Below are positions 9,751 to 20,271 of a stretch of 64,000 nucleotides of DNA, one piece after another. Below the pieces are notes generated by a model. The model was given only the letters and a program-made list of their open reading frames with translations, did not search any database and had not been told where the DNA came from. The translations under genes were made by a program, and so were the position numbers. Position 1 is the first letter of the stretch, and the number at the start of each line of letters is the position of its first letter. The DNA is from Aurelia coerulea (lineage: Eukaryota; Cnidaria; Scyphozoa; Semaeostomeae; Ulmaridae). The stretch spans positions 12,296,501 through 12,360,500 of the forward strand of contig CM076952.1 in assembly GCA_039566865.1 (NCBI GenBank). The letters run 5' to 3'.

Positions 9751-9921
9751 ATTTTTAATTTTCTCGATTTTTCTGATAATTCAAAAATGTTTCTGTTTGC
9801 ACCGAAAAAAGGGGAAATCCTGGTTGCACGCTAGCTATTGAGTACTTATAGATACGCTGCTTGAAAAAGGCGAAAGCCGAAAGCAACCTATAAGGTGCCA
9901 AAATCGAGGGAATTAAAACAT

Positions 9922-9994
9922 GCCACTATGGTCTAGTGGTTAAGACGCTTGCCCGGAAAGCAGGAGACCCGTGGTTCGAATCCCGGCAGTGGTA
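9922..9994 (+). tRNA. tRNA-like gene (unit 34)
   Basis: A7 variant with GGTGCCAAAA upstream. Confidence 0.7.
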
Positions 9995-10165
9995 ATTTTT
10001 AATTTTCTCGATTTTTCTGATAATTCAAAAATGTTTCTGTTTGCACCGAAAAAAGGAGAAATCCTGGTTGCTCGCTAGCTATTGAGTACTTATAGATACG
10101 CTGCTTGAAAAAGGCGAAAGCCGAAAGCAACCTATAAGGTGCTAAAATCGAGGGAATTAAAACAT

Positions 10166-10238
10166 GCCACTGTGGTCTAGTGGTTAAGACGCTTGCCCGG
10201 AAAGCAGGAGACCCGTGGTTCGAATCCCGGCAGTGGTA
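10166..10238 (+). tRNA. tRNA-like gene (unit 35)
   Basis: Majority form. Confidence 0.75.
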
Positions 10239-10409
10239 ATTTTTAATTTTCTCGATTTTTCTGATAATTCAAAAATGTTTCTGTTTGCACCGAAAAAAGG
10301 AGAAATCCTGGTTGCTCGCTAGCTATTGAGTACTTATAGATACGCTGCTTGAAAAAGGCGAAAGCCGAAAGCAACCTATAAGGTGCTAAAATCGAGGGAA
10401 TTAAAACAT

Positions 10410-10482
10410 GCCACTGTGGTCTAGTGGTTAAGACGCTTGCCCGGAAAGCAGGAGACCCGTGGTTCGAATCCTGGCAGTGGTA
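10410..10482 (+). tRNA. tRNA-like gene (unit 36)
   Basis: CCTGG in the T stem. Confidence 0.75.
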
Positions 10483-10653
10483 ATTTTTAATTTTCTCAAT
10501 TTTTCTGATAATTCAAAAATGTTTCTGTTTGCACCGAAAAAAGGAGAAATCCTGGTTGCTCGCTAGCTATTGAGTACTTATACATACGCTGCTTGAAAAA
10601 GGCGAAAGCCGAAAGCAACCTATAAGGTGCTAAAATCGAGGGAATTAAAACAT

Positions 10654-10726
10654 GCCACTGTGGTCTAGTGGTTAAGACGCTTGCCCGGAAAGCAGGAGAC
10701 CCGTGGTTCGAATCCCGGCAGTGGTA
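10654..10726 (+). tRNA. tRNA-like gene (unit 37)
   Basis: Majority form. Confidence 0.75.
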
Positions 10727-10897
10727 ATTTTTAATTTTCTCGATTTTTCAGATAATTCAAAAATGTTTCTGTTTGCACCGAAAAAAGGAGAAATCCTGGT
10801 TGCTCGCTAGCTATTGAGTACTTATAGATACGCTGCTTGAAAAAGGCGAAAGCCGAAAGCAACCTATAAGGTGCTAAAATCGAGGGAATTAAAACAT

Positions 10898-10970
10898 GCC
10901 ACTGTGGTCTAGTGGTTAAGACGCTTGCCCGGAAAGCAGGAGACCCGTGGTTCGAATCCTGGCAGTGGTA
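10898..10970 (+). tRNA. tRNA-like gene (unit 38)
   Basis: CCTGG in the T stem. Confidence 0.75.
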
Positions 10971-11141
10971 ATTTTTAATTTTCTCGATTTTTCTGATAAT
11001 TCAAAAATGTTTCTGTTTGCACCGAAAAAAGGAGAAATCCTGGTTGCTCGCTAGCTATTGAGTACTTATAGATACGCTGCTTGAAAAAGGCGAAAGCCGA
11101 AAGCAACCTATAAGGTGCTAAAATCGAGGGAATTAAAACAT

Positions 11142-11214
11142 GCCACTGTGGTCTAGTGGTTAAGACGCTTGCCCGGAAAGCAGGAGACCCGTGGTTCGAA
11201 TCCCGGCAGTGGTA
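11142..11214 (+). tRNA. tRNA-like gene (unit 39)
   Basis: Majority form; units 39-44 are essentially identical. Confidence 0.75.
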
Positions 11215-11385
11215 ATTTTTAATTTTCTCGATTTTTCTGATAATTCAAAAATGTTTCTGTTTGCACCGAAAAAAGGAGAAATCCTGGTTGCTCGCTAGCT
11301 ATTGAGTACTTATAGATACGCTGCTTGAAAAAGGCGAAAGCCGAAAGCAACCTATAAGGTGCTAAAATCGAGGGAATTAAAACAT

Positions 11386-11458
11386 GCCACTGTGGTCTAG
11401 TGGTTAAGACGCTTGCCCGGAAAGCAGGAGACCCGTGGTTCGAATCCCGGCAGTGGTA
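11386..11458 (+). tRNA. tRNA-like gene (unit 40)
   Basis: Majority form. Confidence 0.75.
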
Positions 11459-11629
11459 ATTTTTAATTTTCTCGATTTTTCTGATAATTCAAAAATGTTT
11501 CTGTTTGCACCGAAAAAAGGAGAAATCCTGGTTGCTCGCTAGCTATTGAGTACTTATAGATACGCTGCTTGAAAAAGGCGAAAGCCGAAAGCAACCTATA
11601 AGGTGCTAAAATCGAGGGAATTAAAACAT

Positions 11630-11702
11630 GCCACTGTGGTCTAGTGGTTAAGACGCTTGCCCGGAAAGCAGGAGACCCGTGGTTCGAATCCCGGCAGTGG
11701 TA
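11630..11702 (+). tRNA. tRNA-like gene (unit 41)
   Basis: Majority form. Confidence 0.75.
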
Positions 11703-11873
11703 ATTTTTAATTTTCTCGATTTTTCTGATAATTCAAAAATGTTTCTGTTTGCACCGAAAAAAGGAGAAATCCTGGTTGCTCGCTAGCTATTGAGTACTTA
11801 TAGATACGCTGCTTGAAAAAGGCGAAAGCCGAAAGCAACCTATAAGGTGCTAAAATCGAGGGAATTAAAACAT

Positions 11874-11946
11874 GCCACTGTGGTCTAGTGGTTAAGACGC
11901 TTGCCCGGAAAGCAGGAGACCCGTGGTTCGAATCCCGGCAGTGGTA
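11874..11946 (+). tRNA. tRNA-like gene (unit 42)
   Basis: Majority form. Confidence 0.75.
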
Positions 11947-12117
11947 ATTTTTAATTTTCTCGATTTTTCTGATAATTCAAAAATGTTTCTGTTTGCACCG
12001 AAAAAAGGAGAAATCCTGGTTGCTCGCTAGCTATTGAGTACTTATAGATACGCTGCTTGAAAAAGGCGAAAGCCGAAAGCAACCTATAAGGTGCTAAAAT
12101 CGAGGGAATTAAAACAT

Positions 12118-12190
12118 GCCACTGTGGTCTAGTGGTTAAGACGCTTGCCCGGAAAGCAGGAGACCCGTGGTTCGAATCCCGGCAGTGGTA
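12118..12190 (+). tRNA. tRNA-like gene (unit 43)
   Basis: Majority form. Confidence 0.75.
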
Positions 12191-12361
12191 ATTTTTAATT
12201 TTCTCGATTTTTCTGATAATTCAAAAATGTTTCTGTTTGCACCGAAAAAAGGAGAAATCCTGGTTGCTCGCTAGCTATTGAGTACTTATAGATACGCTGC
12301 TTGAAAAAGGCGAAAGCCGAAAGCAACCTATAAGGTGCTAAAATCGAGGGAATTAAAACAT

Positions 12362-12434
12362 GCCACTGTGGTCTAGTGGTTAAGACGCTTGCCCGGAAAG
12401 CAGGAGACCCGTGGTTCGAATCCCGGCAGTGGTA
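12362..12434 (+). tRNA. tRNA-like gene (unit 44)
   Basis: Majority form. Confidence 0.75.
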
Positions 12435-12584
12435 ATTTTTAATTTTCTCGATTTTTCTGATAATTCAAAAATGTTTCTGTTTGCACCGAAAAAAGGGGAA
12501 ATCCTGGTTGCTCGCTAGCTATTGAGTACTTATAGATACGCTGCTTGAAAAAGGCGAAAGCCAAAATCGAGGGAATTAAAACAT

Positions 12585-12657
12585 GCCACTGTGGTCTAGT
12601 GGTTAAGACGCTTGCCCGGAAAGCAGGAGACCCGTGGTTCGAATCCCGGCAGTGGTA
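12585..12657 (+). tRNA. tRNA-like gene (unit 45)
   Basis: Majority form. Its upstream spacer lacks 21 bp between GCGAAAGCC and AAAATCGAGG, the only length change in the array. Confidence 0.75.
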
Positions 12658-12828
12658 ATTTTTAATTTTCTCGATTTTTCTGATAATTCAAAAATGTTTC
12701 TGTTTGCACCGAAAAAAGGAGAAATCCTGGTTGCTCGCTAGCTATTGAGTACTTATAGATACGCTGCTTGAAAAAGGCGAAAGCCGAAAGCAACCTATAA
12801 GGTGCTAAAATCGAGGGAATTAAAACAT

Positions 12829-12901
12829 GCCACTGTGGTCTAGTGGTTAAGACACTTGCCCGGAAAGCAGGAGACCCGTGGTTCGAATCCCGGCAGTGGT
12901 A
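12829..12901 (+). tRNA. tRNA-like gene (unit 46)
   Basis: G26A variant, as in unit 11. Confidence 0.7.
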
Positions 12902-13072
12902 ATTTTTAATTTTCTCGATTTTTCTGATAATTCAAAAATGTTTCTGTTTGCACCGAAAAAAGGAGAAATCCTGGTCGCTCGCTAGCTATTGAGTACTTAT
13001 AGATACGCTGCTTGAAAAAGGCGAAAGCCGAAAGCAACCTATAAGGTGCTAAAATCGAGGGAATTAAAACAT

Positions 13073-13145
13073 GCCACTGTGGTCTAGTGGTTAAGACGCT
13101 TGCCCGGAAAGCAGGAGACCCGTGGTTCGAATCCCGGCAGTGGTA
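13073..13145 (+). tRNA. tRNA-like gene (unit 47)
   Basis: Majority form and last complete copy. Confidence 0.75.
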
Positions 13146-13316
13146 ATTTTTAATTTTCTCGATTTTTCTGATAATTCAAAAATGTTTCTGTTTGCACCGA
13201 AAAAAGGAGAAATCCTGGTTGCTCGCTAGCTATTGAGTACCTATAGATACGCTGCTTGAAAAAGGCGAAAGCCGAAAGCAACCTATAAGGTGCTAAAATC
13301 GAGGGAATTAAAACAT

Positions 13317-13367
13317 GCCTCTGTGGTCTAGTGGTTAAGACGCTTGCCCGGAAAGCAGGAGACCCGT
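13317..13367 (+). pseudogene. Truncated tRNA-like copy (unit 48)
   Basis: The copy matches the array from the acceptor (with A4 changed to T) through GACCCGT and stops inside the T stem. It therefore lacks the B box and 3' acceptor strand. Sequence after 13367 is unrelated to the array and continues a minus-strand open frame. Confidence 0.9.
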
Positions 13368-13576
13368 ATATCATGCCTTTCCCTTTCCTCATTTCGCCTT
13401 CTTCGATAGTTTCGCAACCAGTCTTCGTCAGCGCGGGGTTCACCAGCGTAAGGCCTGTCGACTTCAGCGACGACCAAGTTAGCTGCAGCTTCAGCCAGAC
13501 CCTCTACCTCTCGTTCATAATCTGTCGAATCGTTTCCTGTCAAGTTCACTTCGGTGCGATCCGATTCAGAAGACAT
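13368..13576 (-). CDS. 5' coding exon cut by the tRNA array
   Basis: A minus-strand frame opens with ATG at 13576 and encodes about 69 acidic-to-basic residues: MSSESDRTE at the start, Glu/Ala-rich in the middle and an RNYRRRRNEERERHDI end. It runs straight into the truncated tRNA copy, with no GT donor at the junction. Beyond it the frame only reads repeat sequence. I do not recognise it with confidence; the pattern of Ala-Asp-Glu-Asp-Trp followed by an Arg/Glu helix resembles N-termini of short Zn-binding P2X7-tail-like cnidarian proteins, a weak guess. Composition is more GC-rich than its neighbours, consistent with real coding sequence. It appears to be a first exon disrupted by array expansion or rearrangement. 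Confidence 0.45.
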
Positions 13577-15507
13577 TTTGCGTGATTTGATGGCTGTTTC
13601 TTTGAATGAGTTTCATAGTTACTCCTATAGCAACGCTTTCAAAACACAACGCCCTCTCCGGAGGCGTTCCTGAAGGTTCGTCACAAGCCGCTCTCGACCC
13701 AGACCTACAAGTGCGCAACGTTTTTGAAAAACAGCGTTTTCAAACACTATTTTATAGAAATATATAATTCAGAAAATTTTCATTTATTTTTTTCCATGAT
13801 CAGTGCAACTAGAGCTGTCAAAAAATGCCTTTTGAGCAATATCCAAAATTGGACTAGATAGGCACTTTAAGGAACTCGTTAGATATCGACGTGCCAAGGC
13901 AAAATTTGGAATTTTCAAAGAGGAGTTTCCATTATTCTTAAGATCAGAATCGAACGATATTTTGCTGCATTTTGTAAAATTTTCGAATGTGCACAATACT
14001 GATAAAAGCTCTAACGCCAATCGAACAAACCTCATGTATAAAATGTATAAAAATAACGCTCGATCAAGACTCTTTTGTAGAATAGCTAAAGAGTCTATTG
14101 ACATGGAATAATGTGTCCTACGGCATAATTTCTCAAACTGAGCGTGCCGCATATTCAATGTCTAATGGACTATAATTATGTACTTCTGTTTGATTGTCTT
14201 ACCAACAATGAGAATTGCGATGAAGATAGAGAAATTTAATGTATCATTCATTTGGAAAATCATACCAGAACAAATACCTGCTCGTAATTTTGAAATGACG
14301 TTTAAGCTTCAAATACTACATTTGTTTATTCAAACGTTAAAATAAAGGAATTATCGTGTCTCTTTCAAGAGTATTACAGAGCTAAAGGAATGTGTGGCCA
14401 TCCACAGCACATATAGTAAAAGTAAGTTCGACAAAATGAATTCAGTTCTTCAGCGTGAGTAGTAATGTCGATCGTAAACCTGCAAACAGAGAAAGAATGA
14501 ATGGTGACAGCACTTGACTGCATTTTATTGAAAACAGAGGGTGCGCAAAAGTATCCAAGCATTGAAGGTGATAAGAAATCAGCCACTGGGATGTTTGTTT
14601 GGAGATTATGATCGCGGTCCATATTCGATTTGGAAACTTGGATTTTATCCTTATTTCATTTGATTACATTGCCGTTCCTAGAATTATAACAAAGATAGAA
14701 ACATTGGATCTAAAAAGCTAAAAGAGCTCAGAATAACTTGTCTTTTTCAATTTTCATTTCATTCAAATTATAAAGAAAAGATTTTTAAGCTGGGTGAAAG
14801 AAAAACTTGCATCTTCAGGAACATCTTAAATTTCCCTTCCAGACAGTAAAATGATTCCAGGCTTTCTTTGTGGCCGAAGGCAACTAGCATGCTGATAACG
14901 TTGAATTAATATGGATTTTTTGAATAATAAGAGTTAAGGAAAAACAAGTCTGTCGTCTTTTTCCTGATTCTATGTTTCTGTGAAGAAGTTGCATTTTCCA
15001 CCGGAATAAAGAGTTAACTATCACAGTAAAGTAATATTTAACATAGTCAACAAGGAAACGTCTATTTTTTCGAAGTTCGTCGAATTTGGACTGTATGATC
15101 ATTACTTGCCAATATAAGATTTTTGTTTTTGAATAAATGGAGCTTATTTGTTGCCCTTTAACTAAAAGAATAGGAATGGACCTGAGCGAAACTTTGTCAA
15201 TAAAAGCAGAAATTGAAAAGTTACAGAAACGGTTTATTCCTAGCTGAGTTGATCTACAAAGGTATGTCCTGCTGACTTTCGCATTGGGAAGAAGTATGAA
15301 TTGTTTTTTGTTCCTTGACAGTTCTTAACATGCACGACTGTTCATATTCCTTCAGTTGATCGAGAATAAGCTCCACTCATAGACAGAAATCCAAATTTAT
15401 CTGACTGAGTTCGAGGCCTTCGTCATTGATTATAACGAACTCTAATATCGCTGAAACAACTCAAAGAAATAGAAATTTCCTCCCTGTAAAATGTGCTGAA
15501 TATTACC
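13577..15507. other. Intergenic, no clear gene
   Basis: AT-rich sequence with scattered short frames, the longest on the minus strand at 13784-14158 (124 codons). None shows a recognisable motif or splice context. The part just after 13577 would be the 5' flank of the minus-strand exon. Confidence 0.5.
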
Positions 15508-15790
15508 TTAACGTAGCATAGCCGTCAAATCTTATCTTTTGTCGAAAGCTCCCGTGCGGTTTTGCTCCACGCTCTGATCAGATCGCATTTTCTCCTATTA
15601 TCGACCAATCAGGTGCCGTCCTTGCATTTACTTCCGCGTTTCGCAGCAAAACTTAGGCCATTTTCGGCCGTTTTGACCACTCTTCAAAAAAAATCATTGC
15701 ACGGTCGTACAAATCAATTTAATCCAAATTTCAAAAGGATGAGGCTCAATATGCTTTGGACCAGAAGTGTTTTCGGTATCGCTGTGTAAT
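15508..15790 (+). repeat. Left inverted repeat of the 6.4-kb unit
   Basis: It pairs with 21650-21931 in reverse. Landmarks common to both copies are CTCTGATCAGATCGCAT, GCAGCAAAACTTAGGCC, GTTTTGACCACTCTTC, ATTGCACGGTCGTACAAATC and GGACCAGAAGTGTTTTCGGT. Short open frames in it are mirrored in the other copy and are not taken as genes. Confidence 0.85.
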
Positions 15791-16325
15791 TGCTTCAAAT
15801 AACCCGCAAACTCTCGATTTTAAATTCAGTTTTCCTACCTGATCACGGCTTCTTTCCCTCCCATCGTCAAATGCTTTTCCCTTGAAATTATTCTTTTCAT
15901 AATTAGCAACTTGTTTAATCGTGTCCTATGCAATGAAGTTATGTTTTAAAGATTTCTGTTTGCTAAGAAAAAGTCTCCTACAAAGAACGTCGACCCACCA
16001 TACCGTTCGTCAGTCGATCAGGAGATCCCAAGAAGCAGGCATCACCTCATAGCAAACACAAGCAAAGTCTCTCAGCGAAATCCACTCATCAACAAGAAAA
16101 CTTGTTTACTTCAAGGAATTTTAAGATATTTCTTGACTCTTGCAAATAAATCTCAACGGTCCACAACCCAACTGGCTCGAAAAAATTTCGTAAACATCGT
16201 TTTATGGCACGGGGCCTGGGCCCTATCAAGACAGCAAATAGCAGGAAAATTTTCTGGAAAAATTGTCTTTGTCGTCATGCTTATATCTGGAAAATAAAAT
16301 TTTAGCATCTCGTGTGTTTTCCAAA

Positions 16326-16568
16326 ATGGGGAGAGGTAAACCGAAATCTAGTGCAAATGCAAAGCATAATGTATGGAACAGCACCTCAACATACTTGATG
16401 AACCTAAAAGACCGACTTGGAAGTCAAAATATTTTTGCAAAAGCTTTCAGCACCACAACAGCAAGACATCAGCTCTTTTGCATCGACTGCCTGACAAAAT
16501 GTCTCGATAAAAGATCCTACACAGCAAGTCTGCCAAACAATTTCAAAAGCCTTCCTTCTTATCAAAAG
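16326..16568 (+). CDS. DUF6589-like gene, probable exon 1
   Basis: The frame from the first ATG (MGRGKPKSSANAKHN...) gives 81 codons and ends at a GTTTGT donor after Lys. It is basic and contains a CIDCL motif. The next block requires a different phase, so an extra exon or an indel is likely. Confidence 0.45.
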
Positions 16569-16885
16569 GTTTGTTTGAATTAAATGCTTGATAATTCTTA
16601 CAAAAACTACTGAGACTGCAGGTTTCTTAATTTAAAAAATTTCACTTTTTAATCCTGAAAGTTTCTTAATTTGTTTATCATTTTTGAGTGCACGATATGA
16701 TGTAGCACCAAGATACAGGTACGTTTCTTGACAGAAAAAAGAAAAAGTGCTTTCTTCTCAAATCTGAAAAGTAAGAGTGAATTTTTTCAAGAGTAAGGGC
16801 ACAGCGACATATTTACAATTGTATCTTTGAATTTAGCAGTTGAAAGTTTTTTAGCTCTTTTCAAAGACGTTTCTTAATTTTTCAG

Positions 16886-17033
16886 TACAAGGTTCTTATG
16901 AACCAGTTTCTCATATAAAAACTGGCCATGTTTCAATGGTATATTATTCACCTAAGCATAATCTGCCAACAGTATTGCAAGATTTGCAAGAAAGATTGAA
17001 AAAAGATTCTCCTAAATTAATAATTAAAACAAA
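16886..17033 (+). CDS. DUF6589-like gene, probable exon 2
   Basis: The open block lies between a TTTTTCAG acceptor and a GTAAGTC donor. It encodes QGSYEPVSHIKTGHVSMVYY and continues with a Leu/Lys-rich helix. Good splice signals at both ends support it as a true exon of the family. Confidence 0.5.
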
Positions 17034-17087
17034 GTAAGTCACTGCAGAATTTTAATCATTACATTACAACTCCAGTTTCAGGAAATC

Positions 17088-17284
17088 ATGGCAGACTTCG
17101 CAAGTTCAAGTGAAAGCAACACCCAATCTGAACATTCAAGCAGACAGAAAACAGAGTCATTAGGCTCCCCAGTTGTGCAACATGTCAACCTTGAAGAAAC
17201 TGAAGTGGATGATGATGATGATGTAAGAAATTCTGACATGATTGTTGAGGAAGTTGAAGTTTCTGCCTTGTTCCTACGTCTCTT
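17088..17284 (+). CDS. DUF6589-like gene, acidic segment
   Basis: Sixty-five codons from ATG, Ser/Glu/Asp-rich with a run of five Asp, following an AGTTTCAG acceptor. It ends at TGA where the next block continues in another frame, so a one-base change around 17256-17280 separates them. It is probably a disordered linker. Confidence 0.45.
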
Positions 17285-18291
17285 GTGAACTATGTCCCCA
17301 AAACATCAGTAACTATGCAACATTTTGATGTGATTGGGGCAGTTGAAGTTGCAAATAAATATTTGTATATACCCACATCACTTCTTCCAAAAATATCGGA
17401 GATAATCAACAAGAGTGTTGATCTTCAAGATGAAGTGAAACGTTGCAGAAACTTGATCAATTCAAGGTATGGATCCAACAGCACTCCTCCATTTGATCCT
17501 GATTCTGTGAGGGAAATTTGTGAGGCTTCTGGAGCAAATAAACTGTTTGAAACATTAATGTCAACAATGTCTTCTGATGACCAGTCTGCTACCAGAAAAG
17601 AACTAAATGAAAAGAAGTGTGTAGCGATCATCTACATGCTAATGTATGGCCAGTCGCAGAAGGCAAGCTGGTTTCAAAAGGTGGTGTCCAGTCAAGTCGT
17701 CAGAAAGGGCATCAGTGAAACTGGCTTGGCCATTTTAAACAAAAGTGGTATTGCCATGTCGAAGGTGACAGAACGGCGAGAGCTCTGCAAGACTGCAGAA
17801 AATCGTGACAAGCTTATTGCTGAATTCATCTCCGATGCAACATCATCAAAAGATCTAATGGTTGTCATGATTGATGATTATACAAATATCCACACTAAAC
17901 GCCGCCCTGTTGATCAAAACACCTCATCAGCAACGATCCTCTTGAAAAGGTTTCGTGACATTCCAGGAATTCCTGCAGATAAAGCATTTACCACCATCAA
18001 TCCTGCTGGTGTTAGTGTAGATTTGCTGACAGATCTCCTTGACAAGTCTTTCTGTAAGCTTTCTTCTTCATTTGCATCAACAATGCCTTCCTGGATTCGT
18101 GCTGCCTTTTTCGATCCTGAAATGGAAAGAAACAGGATTGAGATTCATGACTACCAAGAACATCAGTCATTGAAAGAACTACGGAAAATGAAGGATTGTA
18201 GGCTCATAGATGAGTTAGAGTTTCCCTTGAAGAGCTTTGCTAATTTCTTTTCTGCAGCTTCACATGCTGTTGACAAAGGTCTTGGACAATA
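17256..18291 (+). CDS. DUF6589-like gene, N-terminal core
   Basis: The open block of about 340 codons runs from SFCLVPTSLVNYVP to HAVDKGLGQY, where the MITE starts. It is helical, with an ELNEKKCVAIIYMLMYGQSQ segment, a motif VVMIDDYTNIHTK about residue 200 and FFDPEMERNR near residue 285. The last ~35 codons of the longer reading frame lie inside the MITE and are not native. Confidence 0.6.
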
Positions 18292-18710
18292 CTCTCAAGT
18301 ACCGAATAATCGTCCCCCCCCCCGCTTATTAATTTTTGAAAAATTTTCCAACCCCCCTACTTTTGTTCCAATCCCCCATTTTATTAATTCTTGAAACATA
18401 GAAACGATAGTGAACATGATTTTTTCAATAATTCCTGTTAAGCAAATGTACTTACTGTATTTTTCACTTTATTCTCCTTTGTTTGTCTGACCCGCACGCG
18501 AGAAAGGAAGTGAGCACTATGTAGGCCAGTATCAGTAACATCACTAAGTACAATGCATTAGTAACATGACTAATATAAAAAAGATACGTGTTTTGCTAAG
18601 AAAACGAAAAACGACTATTCTCAATTTTTCCAACCCCCGATTATTATTATATTGAACCATTTCCAACCCCCCATTATTCTCACCCCCCCCGTTTATTCGG
18701 TACTTGAGAG
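18292..18710. mobile_element. 419-bp MITE inside the DUF6589-like gene
   Basis: Terminal inverted repeats CTCTCAAGTACCGAATAA at 18292 and their complement ending at 18710 enclose C-rich and AT-rich filler. TA lies directly outside each end (18290-18291, 18711-18712), as for Tc1/mariner-type insertion. It has no coding capacity. It splits the host frame between QY and LENFSCPQPGD. Confidence 0.9.
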
Positions 18711-18712
18711 TA

Positions 18713-19703
18713 TTTAGAAAATTTCAGTTGTCCACAACCAGGGGATTGTCCTGCCTAATTTTATCTGCGGCAGTTGCAGCCCAACATCCCTACCGGTGGA
18801 CCAGCTTGCCTAGAAAATGTAGTCCCTTTCATCGGTCCACTCCATGTGCAGTTGAATTCTAGAGTGTGTTTGCCTACTTAACATCCAGCTTTTCAAAGCA
18901 GCATACTCCTGGATCTTTGGGAAGCGAAAACAGTTAGCCAGCAAGCCAAGGGCTTGGAGAATATCTGTCCTGGAGGAGATTCTCTATGGGGGGGGGGGGG
19001 GGGGTGGACATTGGTCAGAGATCAAGTGATTGTTGCCTTCGCTAGGTGCAAAGATGTTCAATATCTCATCCTTCTTAACATCCTCGACAATTACCTCCCA
19101 GCAGTGCTTTCTGTTTATTCGATCATTTTCAAGAGTGGAAATACCAGGCAATATGATGATGTCCTCTTGAGGTTGTGGGTGATGTTCTTCAGCTATAAAA
19201 GACATCATTATAACAAGGCACCACTGGTCTGGCTTAGTAATTTCTTGTTCTGGCAGAATCAAAACCATCCTCTCTTCCATGCACTCATGCAGCATCTAAA
19301 TGCCTTTGATGAGTACCCAGTTGAGAACTTTCATTCTGTCTTAAGAGCTCAGACCAATGAGAGTGATAGTGGCAAACTTCTTCGCCAGAAAGCCAGATCT
19401 TTGGATGGAAATAAAGCATCAGCTTCCTGCTTTGCATCTGTTTTTGAGCCACCAAGAAAGTTCACATTCAAGCGTGACAAGCTGGAAGACCTAAAGCTTA
19501 GTGCAGCACAGTTCATCTGCAGCACATTGGCAAAAATCAAGGACAACCCAGGCAGTGCAGTCAAGGCTCCCAGACCAAAAGGAAAGCAAAAAAGTATGAC
19601 CTATTGGAAATTGCCACATCTCTATGTAGAAGACGCTGTTGGATCAAAGGTCCTATCTCTTGGATTTCAGTTCAATGGAATGGAGCCAGATCCAATGAAG
19701 TTT
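18713..19703 (+). pseudogene. DUF6589-like gene, C-terminal core
   Basis: After the MITE the host frame resumes with LENFSCPQPGDCPA and meets TAA (Q or W expected). A frame change near 18870 leads to LLNIQLFKAAYSWIFGKRK, then the 17-G run at 18988-19004 shifts frame again before WTLVRDQVIVAFARCKDVQY. The final 235 codons are intact: LDNYLPAVLSVYSIIFKSG, HYNKAPLVWLSNFLF, DEYPVENFHSVLRAQT and a basic tail. A GTATAG donor after MKF at 19704 could start the intron leading to the RING block. Confidence 0.6.
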
Positions 19704-20271
19704 GTATAGAAATGCAAAACCATGTGCAATGCACATTGTTTTGTGTCATTCTTTAGAAACATCTTCCAAAAGGAGAGGCAATAATGAATATTTTGATTAC
19801 ATACCAAATTTATCCTTTGGTAAGAAATGATATATGAAATTACTAAAATGAGATGAAAAATTGCCCTGCTTTGAAAGAGGTTCCTTTTTAGGGATAATAA
19901 TACGTAAGCTCTTTGAAAACTTTACACATGATATTTTGATGCATATGCATTCAAATGCTGAATTTTAATTGAAACAGCAACCTCTCCCATTTGATGTGGA
20001 ATAGTTTCTCCTTAAACCAGACAATTCTACTCATCAATGAAAATGGTAAAACAATGTTATTTTAGAAAAAACTGATCCATCAAGCTGTTTAATTGCACCT
20101 TTTGATGTTGTTTTATCCTCCAAAACGTGCTAAATTTTTTTAACATTTGGCTGAAAAGTTTTATTTTTCAAACTTTCCATAACAACCAAATGGTTATATT
20201 ATTGCCATAAATTGCTTGCAATATTGACAAGCTAATGAACGAAGAACTAACATTTTTTCATTACCTTTCAG

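Larger units (their letters stand above)
1819..13367 (+). repeat. Tandem tRNA-like gene array (244-bp unit)
   Basis: Forty-seven complete units and one truncated unit run head to tail. Starts of the tRNA-like sequence fall exactly every 244 bp from 1870 to 12362. The next unit is 223 bp because 21 bp are lost just before it (around 12563), and the period then returns to 244. Each unit has a 73-bp tRNA-like gene, a T-rich tail with several T runs, and a spacer carrying ATTCAAAAATG, a GCTCGCTAGC palindrome and GAAAGCCGAAAGC. Units differ by few substitutions. Shared rare variants repeat at three-unit spacing between about 7.8 and 9.4 kb, which points to unequal exchange or conversion. Open frames read on the minus strand of the array are repeat artefacts. 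Confidence 0.98.

Noticed and set aside
1819..13367. CRISPR-like array
   Set aside because: Repeat units are 244 bp with identical spacers and contain Pol III gene signals; a CRISPR needs short repeats with different spacers.
13784..14158. 124-codon minus-strand gene
   Set aside because: No recognisable motif, no neighbouring exon, and AT-rich composition like the surrounding spacer.
18984..19295. Minus-strand frame ending in a proline run
   Set aside because: The prolines come from the 17-G run and the rest is antisense to the DUF6589-like core.
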